64,000 nt of DNA from Pycnococcus provasolii (Eukaryota; Chlorophyta; Pseudoscourfieldiophyceae; Pseudoscourfieldiales; Pycnococcaceae). The stretch is from assembly GCA_938743325.2 (NCBI GenBank), contig OW568864.1, forward strand, positions 434,001-498,000, written 5' to 3'. The first letter of the stretch is position 1. Each line of letters opens with the position of its first letter. Below the pieces are notes generated by a model. It worked only from the letters and a program-made list of their open reading frames with translations. It was not told the origin of the DNA and did not search any database. This document shows positions 1 through 8,595 of the stretch, piece after piece. A program made the position numbers and the translations under genes.

Positions 1-208
1 CGCGCCAGGCACTTGAGGCAGGTGAGTGATGATTGCCCAGAATGCTCCCGCGGCGTTGGAAAATCCGCTGCTGGTGAGCACGAGCGCGATGGCGAGTCCT
101 TCGCACGCGTTATGCAAGCCCATGCTGAAGGCTACACGCACGCCTTGTTGCCATCCCCTCTCCGCCTTGAATGCGACACCCATGGAGATACCCTCGCCGC
201 TGTGTATG

Positions 209-246
209 CACAGGCAGACGAGCAAGTCACAGGCAGACGAGCAAGT
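209..246. repeat. 19-bp perfect tandem duplication causing the frameshift
   Basis: Minus-strand unit ACTTGCTCGTCTGCCTGTG occurs twice back to back (209-227, 228-246). Nineteen is not a multiple of three, so it creates the premature stop in the ZIP gene. Confidence -1.
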
Positions 247-772
247 ACAGCAAGCACTGCACCTGCTTGGCTTTACTCAGCTCCTCTCTCTGCCCTGGTC
301 CTTGGCAAAGATCGTCCTTTGTGTTTCCCATGCCCGCAGCGTTGAGCGCCTTGACGATCTGCCTGGCTGCGTCGTCGTCGTCGTCGTCGCCGTCGTCGCC
401 GTTGCCCGAGAAGAAACGCTTCACGGAACCCATGGTGGCGATTCCCAAGAGCGCACCTACGAGCAATGCCACCTTGTGACTTCCCGCGTTTCCGAGATAT
501 GGCAGAGTCGTCCCAAGCGCGTTTCCGTTCGACCCATCCTCGAGCAGGTCGAACGAGGCGGCAAGCATCATGCCGCACGCCACGGCGAGTCCTGGTCCTT
601 CCCACGTGGCGTCCACCTTTGCGACGTACAGCGGCAGAACGCCTAGACCCGCGAAGAGCGCCATGGCGAGCACGACGATGGTCATCGTTCCAAAGTCGAC
701 GTCGTCAGCTGCTTGCTTTTGGCGGTTGAGCTGGTGTGCGTGTGCGTGCGCGACGGCCATGTCGATCATTGA

Positions 773-1064
773 GGTCGAGGTGGGGACGACCACGGAGTTG
801 TCCGTGTCGTCGTCGACGTCGCGCATCAGTGTCCATGCCGACGCTTGCAGGCCTTCTCGAACTCCTCGGTGATGACGACACATGGCCGTGTCGTTGCCGT
901 GAACCGCTTGCCTGTGGCGTTCGGATTCGTCGGTACGAACGCGTGGGTGAAGCCCTGCTTGTTCGCCCCTTGGCACTGCACATGGCACTGCAGATGTCCT
1001 TCCAAGCCTCCGCGCAAGGTCGAGGTGGTGACGACCACGGAGTTGTCCGTGTCGTCGTCGACGT
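773..1064. repeat. 47-bp direct repeat, copies at 773-819 and 1018-1064
   Basis: The two copies are nearly identical and both encode the same peptide (VDDDTDNSVVV) on the minus strand. They are offset by 245 bp and hence lie in different frames. This suggests an insertion or unequal duplication in the N-terminal part of the ZIP gene, and it coincides with the second frame change there. Confidence -1.
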
Positions 1065-1279
1065 TGACCATCACGCTGCGTCGGCAGGGCACTGCCCGCA
1101 CACCTCGGTCCTGTCGTACTGCGTCCTGGCTGTGCGCGCCGCCAGGCGTTCCGCTGAATGTAAAGCGCCAGTGGCAGTGGTGGTGGTGTTGTCAGCACTG
1201 AGCGCCTGGCGCACCCATGACAAACCCCCAAACTCGCGTCCTTCGCAAAATCTGCGACCAAACTGACCCCATAACTAAA

Positions 1280-1313
1280 GTCTTTAATTATGCCCTAGGG
1301 CCTAATTAAAGAC
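1280..1313. promoter_or_regulatory. 34-bp near-perfect palindrome in a divergent promoter
   Basis: The arm GTCTTTAATTA pairs with TAATTAAAGAC, and the centre (GCCCTAGGGC) is also self-complementary, with one mismatched pair. Half of it (AGGGCCTAATTAAAG) recurs at about 1328-1343. It sits between the divergent ZIP and AQR genes, so a dimeric transcription-factor site is plausible (inference). Confidence -1.
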
Positions 1314-1386
1314 GTTTTTCGCCTGAATCAGGGCCTAATTAAAGGTGGCCGGAAGGGGCTGACCTGCATCCGGTTTAACTAACTTC

Positions 1387-1433
1387 GTTAGGGTTTAGGG
1401 TTTAGGGTTTAGGGTTTAGGGTTAGTGTTAGGG
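1387..1433 (+). promoter_or_regulatory. TTTAGGG telomere-type array upstream of AQR
   Basis: About five units of TTTAGGG, the plant-type telomere repeat, are followed by degenerate GTTAG units. The array ends about 90 bp before the AQR ATG at 1524. It resembles plant promoter telo-boxes but is a longer array. The open frame extends into it only through a GTG, so it is not coding. Confidence -1.
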
Positions 1434-1523
1434 CGCCGCCGCCGCCAGGGCGTCGTGCTAGCACGTCGGCCTCAACAGACAGACAGCCTCAAGTGGATTG
1501 GTTTGGTTTTCCATAGATACACT

Positions 1524-4500
1524 ATGCCGCCGCGCCGCTCGTCTCGTAGCGTATCCAATCAGAAGTCGAATACACAGCCTTCCTTGGAAACTCCTGCTGA
1601 ACATCCTGCTTCTGTTCCTGCTTCTGCGAAGAATCCTCGATCGTCGAATTTGACTTCGTCTGCGAAGTCGTCTGCCTCATCTCGAAAAGCTCAGTCTCAT
1701 TCGTCTCACAAGAATGTGAACGTGTCTGCGGACATGATGGTCGCCGCAGCCGCCGCAGGAGCCCCTATCGACGTGGTGCCCGTTACGGCGACTGGTAATG
1801 GTGGTGACACTTCTGGTACGCCAGCCTTGAATGAAAGGAAGCATTCATCAGCACGAAAGCGTGCGCGGGACAACGACGCACCCCCCGGGGCGCGCAATCA
1901 GAAGTCGCAAAAGTCAACATCACGACCGCCGACCGACGACGACGATGAGAACGTCGGCGCGAACGCCGACGCCGTCGACATCGTCGCGCACGCCGCCGCG
2001 AGGGCCGCAGGAAATGCGGCAATGCCAGGAGTGTCGCTGCGCCGACTTGCCGATGACCCGCTCATGAGCCTTGCGGCGGAACGGTGGGCCGTCGGCGAGG
2101 CGTCATCCTCCGCTTCCATTGCGCGAGACGACGAGCTCGTTCGCGACGTGTACCACCGCGAACTCGTCGGGGGAGGGCCAAAAAATATGCCCACTCCGTC
2201 TCGACGACGGCGCTCTGTCCTCGACGCTACTCGATACCTTGAGGCGTTCCTTCAGCCAACGCTCCCAACGGAGACTGATGCAGTCGTGTCAGACGAACAC
2301 GTCCTATCCATCGCCGCGCTGGTGTGCGAGAAGCGACACAGCGGGGTGCCCGCTTGGGCTTGGGTGCACGCGAACGAAGCAGATGGCGAGAAACGATTCG
2401 ACGTCTTCTTCAGCGCAGCTATCGCCCTTACGGCACGAATTTCGGAACTCGCCGCGGTGGAACGCGACGCCCTGCTCGACTTCCTAGGTGTCGTGTTCAC
2501 GTCTCTCGAGCAGCCGTTCGTGCGCGTACGAGCGCTCAAGCTCGTGTCGATCTCTGCGTGGCACCTCATGAGCGAATCGCGTCGGGAGCTTGAGCTTGCA
2601 CTCAACCCCAAGCTGGAGCGTGCGTGGAAGAAACTCTTGGCACGCGAAGCAAAGGAGAAAATGGACACCACGAGCCTTCCAAACGACGTGAAATTTCTCG
2701 CAGGTGTGCTCGACAGCTTCGAGGTGGAACTCAACGCGGCGGCGGATGACGCAGCCACCGCCACGACAACTCCGGCTGTGCCGGGTGCCCATGCTGCCGC
2801 GGTGTGCGCACGATACCTTGAGCTGCTCATGTGCCTGTACAATCAGCTTGCAACAAGACGATACGTGCGCACGCTTGTCGACGATCGAGGGATCGCCGCG
2901 CGCCTAGCTCTGCATCCGCTGGCTGCCAGCACGAACGGCAGCCCACTGACGTGTGCGTCGCTCTTCGCCAAGATGCGGTTAGCATTTGAGCCACTATCGG
3001 CATTCGAGGTGGATGACCACACGTACCAGCCTCTCTCGATAGATGAAGTGCGGCGGCGACATGATGCATCCATTTTGCAAATGCAAGCGCTCATACACGC
3101 GAGGAAGCCACTTTACGCGCCTCTGGATACGACGCTATGCTTCGAGAGTGTCAAGCACGTTACAGGGCAAGGGGTGTTGCGAGCACATCTGCGTGAGCTC
3201 AGCGCCGAGCGGCTGAAGATGCTGACGTGCACAAGCCTTCGCATCGTGAGCTCGACTGCATTCGCCTCGAGCACCCCGCCGAGCTTCTGCGATGAGCGCA
3301 CGTTCCATGAGGAGTGTATGGTGCGACGGTACGCTCGACCACAGGATGCCGTCGAGGCGATCAACCTGATGCCACTCTTCCCCACCGAGGTCGAGCTGTT
3401 TGACGCCGCGAATTTCGCCGAGGACGAAAGCGATGGGACGGCAGCAGATGACGAAGGTACTGGAGTGCTTGTTGCATCAAATGCAGACGTCGCGCTGCCT
3501 CTGCCCCTCCCTCGGCTCAGCCTTCAGTATCTCACGCTTAAGGATTACCTGACGCGCTGCTTTCACCTCCATCGCCTAGAATCCACCTACGAAATCAAGG
3601 GCGACGTCGTTGACACGGCTCGGCGTTTGGGAATGCCTTCCTACCGAAGCGATCGCAACGGCTCCTCCAGCTGTGCTTTCTTCCCCGGCTGGTCGAGGAT
3701 GGCGCTCCCGCTGCGTGACACACCGAAGCTTGTTGATATTGGTGCGCCGCGGCTCGGTGAGGCGAAGCCGAGCTTGGTGCTGTTGGAGGTGAAGGTCAGC
3801 TTCGACCGCCGTGAATACTCTCCCCAGATGATGGCGGACTGGGATGGTATTAGGCCTAACGAAGCCATGTTCATGCTGACTTTAGATGCCTCAGGCGACG
3901 CAAACTTGCAGCGGCATGGTGGCGTTCGCCATGTTCGCGGCGGCGAGGTGCTCATGGTTTTTGATGCCGAAGGCAATCCGTTGCCCAACTTTCGCCACGT
4001 GGCGCAGACTTCGCAGTCAGAGTACTTTCAGCGACATCGGCCGCGAAAGAACGATTCGAATGACGCAGGCGTACGTATGTCTACCGAGGGTATCATGGAG
4101 GCTTCCATGCTTCGTGGCACGCCAGGTGAGAGCGGTCCTTCCGGTCGCGAACGCACATTTGCTATAGCGATGGATGCCGCTCGATATCATGCGGATATGA
4201 AGGCGATGGAGGCAGCGAACAGTGCAAATCCATATCTGGGATTCAACGTGCTACTTCGTCGCAGCCCGGAAGCAAACAATTTCAAGAGCGTGCTTGAGTG
4301 CGTGCGGGACGTGCTGAATGAAGATCAGCTGCAGCTCAGCGCAGCTGCCGCTCCACCCGATCAGTTGGCACCAGCGGAGATGGAGGCGGACGCCTCTGTC
4401 CCGGCGATACGTGCGGTGGGCGGGAGCGGCCTGCCAGAGTGGTTGGAGGACGTTTTTCTCGGATACGGATCGCCAGATGCCGCACACCCGGATGTGCTAG

Positions 4501-6536
4501 CGGAGGAGGCTAGCAGCTACGAGCTTGATTTTGGCGACACGTTTGTCGACGCGGAGCATGTGAAGGAGAGCTTTCCAGAGGCTGTGTCGGTGGAATTTGT
4601 TGGTGCAGACGGAGCGGTATGGAAGAATCCCGCGCCACCGTTTCGCTGCCAATTCGATCGAATGTCAGACGACGACCAGAGTAAAGCCGTTAGGGTGATG
4701 CCCAGCGCAGGATCTCCAGCGACAAATGCCTCGCTGCGCTTTTCACCCGCGCAGGTGAATGCCATCCGCCTTGGCTGCATGCGCGGCCTTAGCCTCGTGG
4801 TTGGGCCGCCTGGAACGGGCAAGACGGATGTTGCGGTGCAGATACTGAGCCTCCTGCATCGAAACTTCCCACGCGAGCGTGTGCTGATCGTGACGCATTC
4901 GAATGCGGCACTAAATGACATCTTCCAGAAACTTTTCGTGAAGGACACCATCGCACAACGCTACCTTCTACGACTTGGCGCGGGAGAGCGTAGCCTGGGC
5001 GTTTCCGAGGATTTCAGCAACACGGGGCGCGTGGACGCCACACTGCAGCGAAGACTCGAACTTCTCGGCGAGGTGGAGCGCCTTGCGCTTGCGATGGGCA
5101 TGTCTGAGGACGACGCAAAAGATGCGGCTTACACGTGCGAGAGTGCCGCGCGATTTCACCTCTTACACGTTTCGCGTTCCTTCGAACAGTACGCGAAAGA
5201 GGCTGAGGGACAGAAGACTTTGCCGAGCTCGTTTCCCTTTGCTTCATTCCTCTCGGGTGCTGCGGAGCTGCCCAAGGATTTGGAGGAGGCGCGCGCTTGC
5301 TACGAGCATCACGTCAAGACACTGTTCGACGAGCTTGAAGAGTACCGACCGTTCGAGGTGCTCCCAACGCACGGCAAGCGCCTCAGCTATCTGCTAGTGC
5401 ATCAGAGCAAGGTTGTTGCTATGACCACCACGCACGCAGCACTTAAGCGCAAGGACTTCCTCGCCAGCGGTTGGCAGTACGACACACTCGTGATGGAGGA
5501 GAGTGCGCAGGTGACGGAGATTGACGCGTTGATTCCCATGATGCTTCAGCGGAGCACTGGCGCGGGATCAGGAGGGAATGCACCGCAGAGCCGTCTGAAG
5601 CGCATCGTTCTGATTGGCGATCACAACCAGCTGCCTCCCGTCGTTCAGAACCACGTGCTGAGTAGCTATAGCAACCTCGAGGTAAGCCTGTTCGCACGTC
5701 TCGTTCGCCTCGGCGTCCCGCATGTGACGCTCGACCTGCAGGGACGGTCTAGGGAGACGCTCTGCGATTTGTACGCTTGGCGCTACGGAACGTCCCCAGG
5801 ACTGCGCACGCTAGATACGTGCAAGGCTTGCGAAGATGAGAAGAGTACGCCGCCGTCGTCTGGCAGCATGCGCTCCACGTACGACCTTGCCAATGCTGGA
5901 TTCGCGCATGACTACCAGTTCATTGATGTAAGCGAGGAGACCATGGGTGGCGAGGAGTCGTGCCCGCGACCTCATTACGTCCAAAATCTTGTGGAGGCGG
6001 AGTACGTCGTCGCCACGTACATGTACATGAGAATGATCGGATATCCGAGAGAGTCGATCGTCCTGCTGACAACGTACGTGGGTCAGCGCGATCTGCTCGA
6101 GGACGTCGTGGCAAGGAGGTGTGCGCAGCACCCTCTGTTTGGGCGCCCACGCGCCATTTCGACGGTGGATCGATTTCAAGGCCAGCAGAGCGACTTTGTG
6201 CTGGTATCGCTCGTGCGAACCAAGTCCGTCGGCTACGTTCGCGACGTGCGCCGCCTCGTGGTTGCGCTGTCTCGTGCTCGCCTTGGACTTTACGTCTTTG
6301 GAAAATTCGATCTCTTTCGCGACGTGGCGGAGTGGAAGCCTGCGATGGACAAGTTCAACACGCGGCCATCGAAGCTCGCGCTCATTCCCACGGAGAAGGT
6401 ATCCGAGATGTCACGCCGCATGTGCCAACCCATCCCTCGCCCGTTCTTTGTCGAGCATGTGAATGCGCTCGCCGAGCTCGTGACAAACTCGTGCGCCAAG
6501 CTCGTTGGCGGCGGAGATGCTGCCGACAAAGAATGA
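1524..6536 (+). CDS. AQR: Aquarius-like spliceosomal RNA helicase (intron-binding complex)
   Basis: Superfamily 1 (Upf1-like) RNA helicase of 1670 residues, matching Aquarius, the intron-binding subunit that joins the spliceosome near the branch site. The first roughly 200 residues are Ser/Ala-rich and disordered. The middle, helical-repeat and beta-barrel part carries the AQR signature RDTPKLVDIGAPRLGEAKPS. Helicase motifs follow in order: Walker A GPPGTGKT near residue 1094, THSNAALND just after it, the Walker B-type MEES near 1323, GDHNQLPPVV near 1364, LQGRSR near 1405, STVDRFQGQQSD near 1545 and VALSRARLGLYVFG near 1580. I chose the ATG at 1524 because the frame upstream opens only with GTG inside the telomere-type array. 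The length is a little above that of human AQR (about 1485) because of the N-terminal tail. It is divergently paired with the ZIP gene and convergent with eIF2B alpha. It implies active splicing in a nearly intronless window. Confidence -1.
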   Translation: MPPRRSSRSVSNQKSNTQPSLETPAEHPASVPASAKNPRSSNLTSSAKSSASSRKAQSHSSHKNVNVSADMMVAAAAAGAPIDVVPVTATGNGGDTSGTPALNERKHSSARKRARDNDAPPGARNQKSQKSTSRPPTDDDDENVGANADAVDIVAHAAARAAGNAAMPGVSLRRLADDPLMSLAAERWAVGEASSSASIARDDELVRDVYHRELVGGGPKNMPTPSRRRRSVLDATRYLEAFLQPTLPTETDAVVSDEHVLSIAALVCEKRHSGVPAWAWVHANEADGEKRFDVFFSAAIALTARISELAAVERDALLDFLGVVFTSLEQPFVRVRALKLVSISAWHLMSESRRELELALNPKLERAWKKLLAREAKEKMDTTSLPNDVKFLAGVLDSFEVELNAAADDAATATTTPAVPGAHAAAVCARYLELLMCLYNQLATRRYVRTLVDDRGIAARLALHPLAASTNGSPLTCASLFAKMRLAFEPLSAFEVDDHTYQPLSIDEVRRRHDASILQMQALIHARKPLYAPLDTTLCFESVKHVTGQGVLRAHLRELSAERLKMLTCTSLRIVSSTAFASSTPPSFCDERTFHEECMVRRYARPQDAVEAINLMPLFPTEVELFDAANFAEDESDGTAADDEGTGVLVASNADVALPLPLPRLSLQYLTLKDYLTRCFHLHRLESTYEIKGDVVDTARRLGMPSYRSDRNGSSSCAFFPGWSRMALPLRDTPKLVDIGAPRLGEAKPSLVLLEVKVSFDRREYSPQMMADWDGIRPNEAMFMLTLDASGDANLQRHGGVRHVRGGEVLMVFDAEGNPLPNFRHVAQTSQSEYFQRHRPRKNDSNDAGVRMSTEGIMEASMLRGTPGESGPSGRERTFAIAMDAARYHADMKAMEAANSANPYLGFNVLLRRSPEANNFKSVLECVRDVLNEDQLQLSAAAAPPDQLAPAEMEADASVPAIRAVGGSGLPEWLEDVFLGYGSPDAAHPDVLAEEASSYELDFGDTFVDAEHVKESFPEAVSVEFVGADGAVWKNPAPPFRCQFDRMSDDDQSKAVRVMPSAGSPATNASLRFSPAQVNAIRLGCMRGLSLVVGPPGTGKTDVAVQILSLLHRNFPRERVLIVTHSNAALNDIFQKLFVKDTIAQRYLLRLGAGERSLGVSEDFSNTGRVDATLQRRLELLGEVERLALAMGMSEDDAKDAAYTCESAARFHLLHVSRSFEQYAKEAEGQKTLPSSFPFASFLSGAAELPKDLEEARACYEHHVKTLFDELEEYRPFEVLPTHGKRLSYLLVHQSKVVAMTTTHAALKRKDFLASGWQYDTLVMEESAQVTEIDALIPMMLQRSTGAGSGGNAPQSRLKRIVLIGDHNQLPPVVQNHVLSSYSNLEVSLFARLVRLGVPHVTLDLQGRSRETLCDLYAWRYGTSPGLRTLDTCKACEDEKSTPPSSGSMRSTYDLANAGFAHDYQFIDVSEETMGGEESCPRPHYVQNLVEAEYVVATYMYMRMIGYPRESIVLLTTYVGQRDLLEDVVARRCAQHPLFGRPRAISTVDRFQGQQSDFVLVSLVRTKSVGYVRDVRRLVVALSRARLGLYVFGKFDLFRDVAEWKPAMDKFNTRPSKLALIPTEKVSEMSRRMCQPIPRPFFVEHVNALAELVTNSCAKLVGGGDAADKE

Positions 6537-6639
6537 CGATACGTAAAATGTAGCATTGATTGTTTGACCCTTTTTTTTAAACAAAAAGGAAAGAAAGTTA
6601 ATTTGTAACACTCCACCTTTTCTTTTTACTTCTTTAGAA

Positions 6640-8136
6640 CTAGGCGTACAGCATGAGCAGCTCCTCGCTCACTGCGCTTGGTGCCCAAGCTCCAAGGTCA
6701 GTGATTACGAGTGTGATGGTTTTAGGTTCGGTGTAGTCGCGTGCGCGCGTTGCCACGGCGAGCAGGCTCTCCTCCGACCCTGCGACTGGCGCGACTGCTC
6801 CCATCTCCACGCCCACCGCCGTGCTCTCCTCGGTGCCAGGCGTAGTTTGCGGTGCGTCGCCGCCGCCGAGCGGGAAGGCGCGCGTGAGCTTGAAGCTTTC
6901 CGCGGCGCAGTACAGCGGACGACCCGCAGCCTGGCAAAGCAATGCAATTTGCCTCGTTCCGATTCGGTTCAGCACGCCGCCGCTCGCGCACACGCCCTCC
7001 GCGCCAACAAAGGCGCAGTCGCACGTCTCCAGCACGCGGCATACCGAGGAATCGAGCGCAACCGCCGCGTCCACGCCACGTGTGCGCAGCGCCTCTGCCA
7101 TGCGGTATCCGGCATTGTCCGGCCTTGCTTCGGTAGCCACCACGCGAAAGGATTTTCCTGATCGGCGTGCATGCTCCATTACCGCGAGCACGACGCGGCT
7201 GAATCCGTGCACGAGAACGACGGCACCCTCGCGTATGAAGGTAGCGCCTCGCTTCGCAATGCGCGCACGTGCGGCAGTCGCCACCTCCGTGAACTGTTCT
7301 CCCCGTGCACTGAGGTGAGACTTGAGCGCCTTCATGTGGTCGTCGTTCGCCCCAAGGTCGCCGAACGATATGCTTTCCGGCGACCTTGTGAGGTGCCTGA
7401 GGAAGAGCTCGCAGCCACTCGTGAGTCCGATTCCTTGCGGCCCTCTCCCCTCCGCCTCGCGCAGGAATGCTGCACCTTCGGTGAGCTCGTGAACGAGTTC
7501 CATGAACGTGCTTGCGTTCGACCTCGTGATTGCGTTCGTCAGCGCTCGAACCGCCGCGACGGCTAGGTTTGCATCCCCCCCTAGCGCCTGCAGCGCTGTG
7601 TAGAACTCGCTGAGCATGCGTTCCTTGCGTGCTTCCCTCTGCGGGTCGTGGTTCGGGTCCGTCGACCCTCCGGATGCTCCGCCTAGTGCCGCTGCGATGG
7701 TCGTCGTGTTCGACCGCATCGTTCCTCCCGTAAACTGTTGTTCGGGGTGACCGCCCATCATCATGCCTTGTATAGGCGCGATTCCGGCGTGTGGGAACGC
7801 ACCTCCTAGGTGTGCGCCTGTGTGCGTGTGCGTGCCCGCACCGTACACACCCCCGTGCGTTCCCCCTGCGTGAGTTGCTGCGTGCATTCCTCCCATGTGA
7901 AGCACGTCTTGGTGGAACGGACCAGCCTGCTGAAATCCCATGACGGGACCCTGAAATCCCGACACGGGTGGCATCATGTCCGTGTACATCGCCGCCTGTG
8001 CCAAGTGAGCTCCCTGAAGGCCTCCCACATCCGTTCCATGATCGTCAATCCCACTAGCTTTGGTCAAGATGGCGGTTTCTAGCGACGGACTCAGAGGGTG
8101 GTCGAGGTCAACAATCGCCGACAGCGTGCGCTGCAT
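6640..8136 (-). CDS. EIF2B1: Translation initiation factor eIF2B subunit alpha
   Basis: Regulatory alpha subunit of eIF2B, the nucleotide exchange factor for eIF2; with beta and delta it senses phosphorylated eIF2. The 498-residue protein has the IF-2B fold in residues about 165-498. Family blocks visible are GATFIREGAVVLVHGFSRVV, VVATEARPDNAGYRMA, CAFVGAEGVCASGGVLNRIG, AESFKLTRAFPL and the C-terminal ITDLGAWAPSAVSEELLMLY, which ends as the human subunit does. The family is usually near 305 residues. Here about 160 extra N-terminal residues are rich in His, Gly and Met and a short acidic loop sits before the last strand. The start is the first ATG after the promoter region. An internal ATG nearer the core (REARKERML) could give a short form, but that needs transcript evidence. 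The gene is head-to-head with VPS52. Confidence -1.
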   Translation of the reverse strand: MQRTLSAIVDLDHPLSPSLETAILTKASGIDDHGTDVGGLQGAHLAQAAMYTDMMPPVSGFQGPVMGFQQAGPFHQDVLHMGGMHAATHAGGTHGGVYGAGTHTHTGAHLGGAFPHAGIAPIQGMMMGGHPEQQFTGGTMRSNTTTIAAALGGASGGSTDPNHDPQREARKERMLSEFYTALQALGGDANLAVAAVRALTNAITRSNASTFMELVHELTEGAAFLREAEGRGPQGIGLTSGCELFLRHLTRSPESISFGDLGANDDHMKALKSHLSARGEQFTEVATAARARIAKRGATFIREGAVVLVHGFSRVVLAVMEHARRSGKSFRVVATEARPDNAGYRMAEALRTRGVDAAVALDSSVCRVLETCDCAFVGAEGVCASGGVLNRIGTRQIALLCQAAGRPLYCAAESFKLTRAFPLGGGDAPQTTPGTEESTAVGVEMGAVAPVAGSEESLLAVATRARDYTEPKTITLVITDLGAWAPSAVSEELLMLYA

Positions 8137-8161
8137 GCTTATGGCTTATGGGTCACACCGC

Positions 8162-8203
8162 AGGACAAGAGATTTGACAAGAGGACAAGAGGACAAGAGG
8201 ACA
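8162..8203. repeat. Tandem GGACAAGA units
   Basis: Four to five copies of an 8-9 bp GGACAAGA(G) motif, one copy interrupted, just upstream of the eIF2B alpha start. Confidence -1.
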
Positions 8204-8485
8204 ATGACACCACTCAAAGTGAGCACAGAAAGCCAAGACGAATAATGACAGTGACAGTGACAGCCAGGTGCTGATGCGTGTTGTCGAATCCTAAAATCAC
8301 AGGGAAGGCAAGGGGGGGACTGGACTGGGCTGGTTTTTACATAAGCGCGCGCATTTGCATCACGCCGCCACCTCACCAGACTGCCCGAAGCAGAATGAAA
8401 ACCCAGCAGAACCCCCGGGACACGTGTTCGGGTTTTATGTGGGGAGAGGACTACCAACTACCAACGGTATATCGTAGTAGGAAAA

Positions 8486-8548
8486 CTAGGGTTATAAACT
8501 AGGGTTAGGGTTAGGGTTACGAGGGGGAACCTGGTTAGGGTTTGGGTT
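8486..8548 (+). promoter_or_regulatory. TTAGGG/TTTGGG-type array upstream of VPS52
   Basis: ACTAGGGTTATAAACTAGGG is followed by three TTAGGG units, then GGTTAGGGTTTGGG. It contains a TATAAA-like core. Orientation is G-rich on the VPS52 sense strand. Confidence -1.
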
Positions 8549-8595
8549 CCCCATCTTTCTTCATTTTCCTCCTTTCCGCCCGCAAATCTTCCTCC

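Larger units (their letters stand above)
1..1261 (-). pseudogene. ZTP29-like ZIP zinc transporter, frameshifted and cut by the left window edge
   Basis: ZIP proteins move zinc and related metals into the cytosol; the ZTP29 branch works in the endomembrane system. On the minus strand an N-terminal membrane block (GLGVLPLYVAK, then a small-residue helix, then LLVGALLGIATMGSVKRFF) is followed by an acidic loop. The reading frame ends at a TGA at 229-227. In another frame the protein resumes at once with HSGEGISMGVAF and HNACEGLAIALVL, the two metal-binding histidine helices typical of ZTP29. The break is exactly a 19-bp tandem duplication (209-227 and 228-246); reading across one copy joins the halves smoothly. 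A second frame change lies near 826, where a plausible upstream frame ends in TGA overlapping an ATG. The start is therefore uncertain, and the upper coordinate is only the limit of the open frame. It is either a pseudogene or an assembly or indel error. Family identity is secure; functional status is not. The C-terminus lies outside the window. Confidence -1.
8137..8595. promoter_or_regulatory. Divergent promoter region between eIF2B alpha and VPS52
   Basis: No gene is seen here. It contains a short direct repeat of GGACAAGA units at about 8162-8203, a GACAGT triplet run at 8246-8264, and the telomere-type array at 8486-8548 lying 48-110 bp before the VPS52 ATG. Confidence -1.

Noticed and set aside
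1387-1433. A chromosome end at the TTTAGGG array
   Set aside because: The array is only about 45 bp and has genes on both sides, so it is interstitial.
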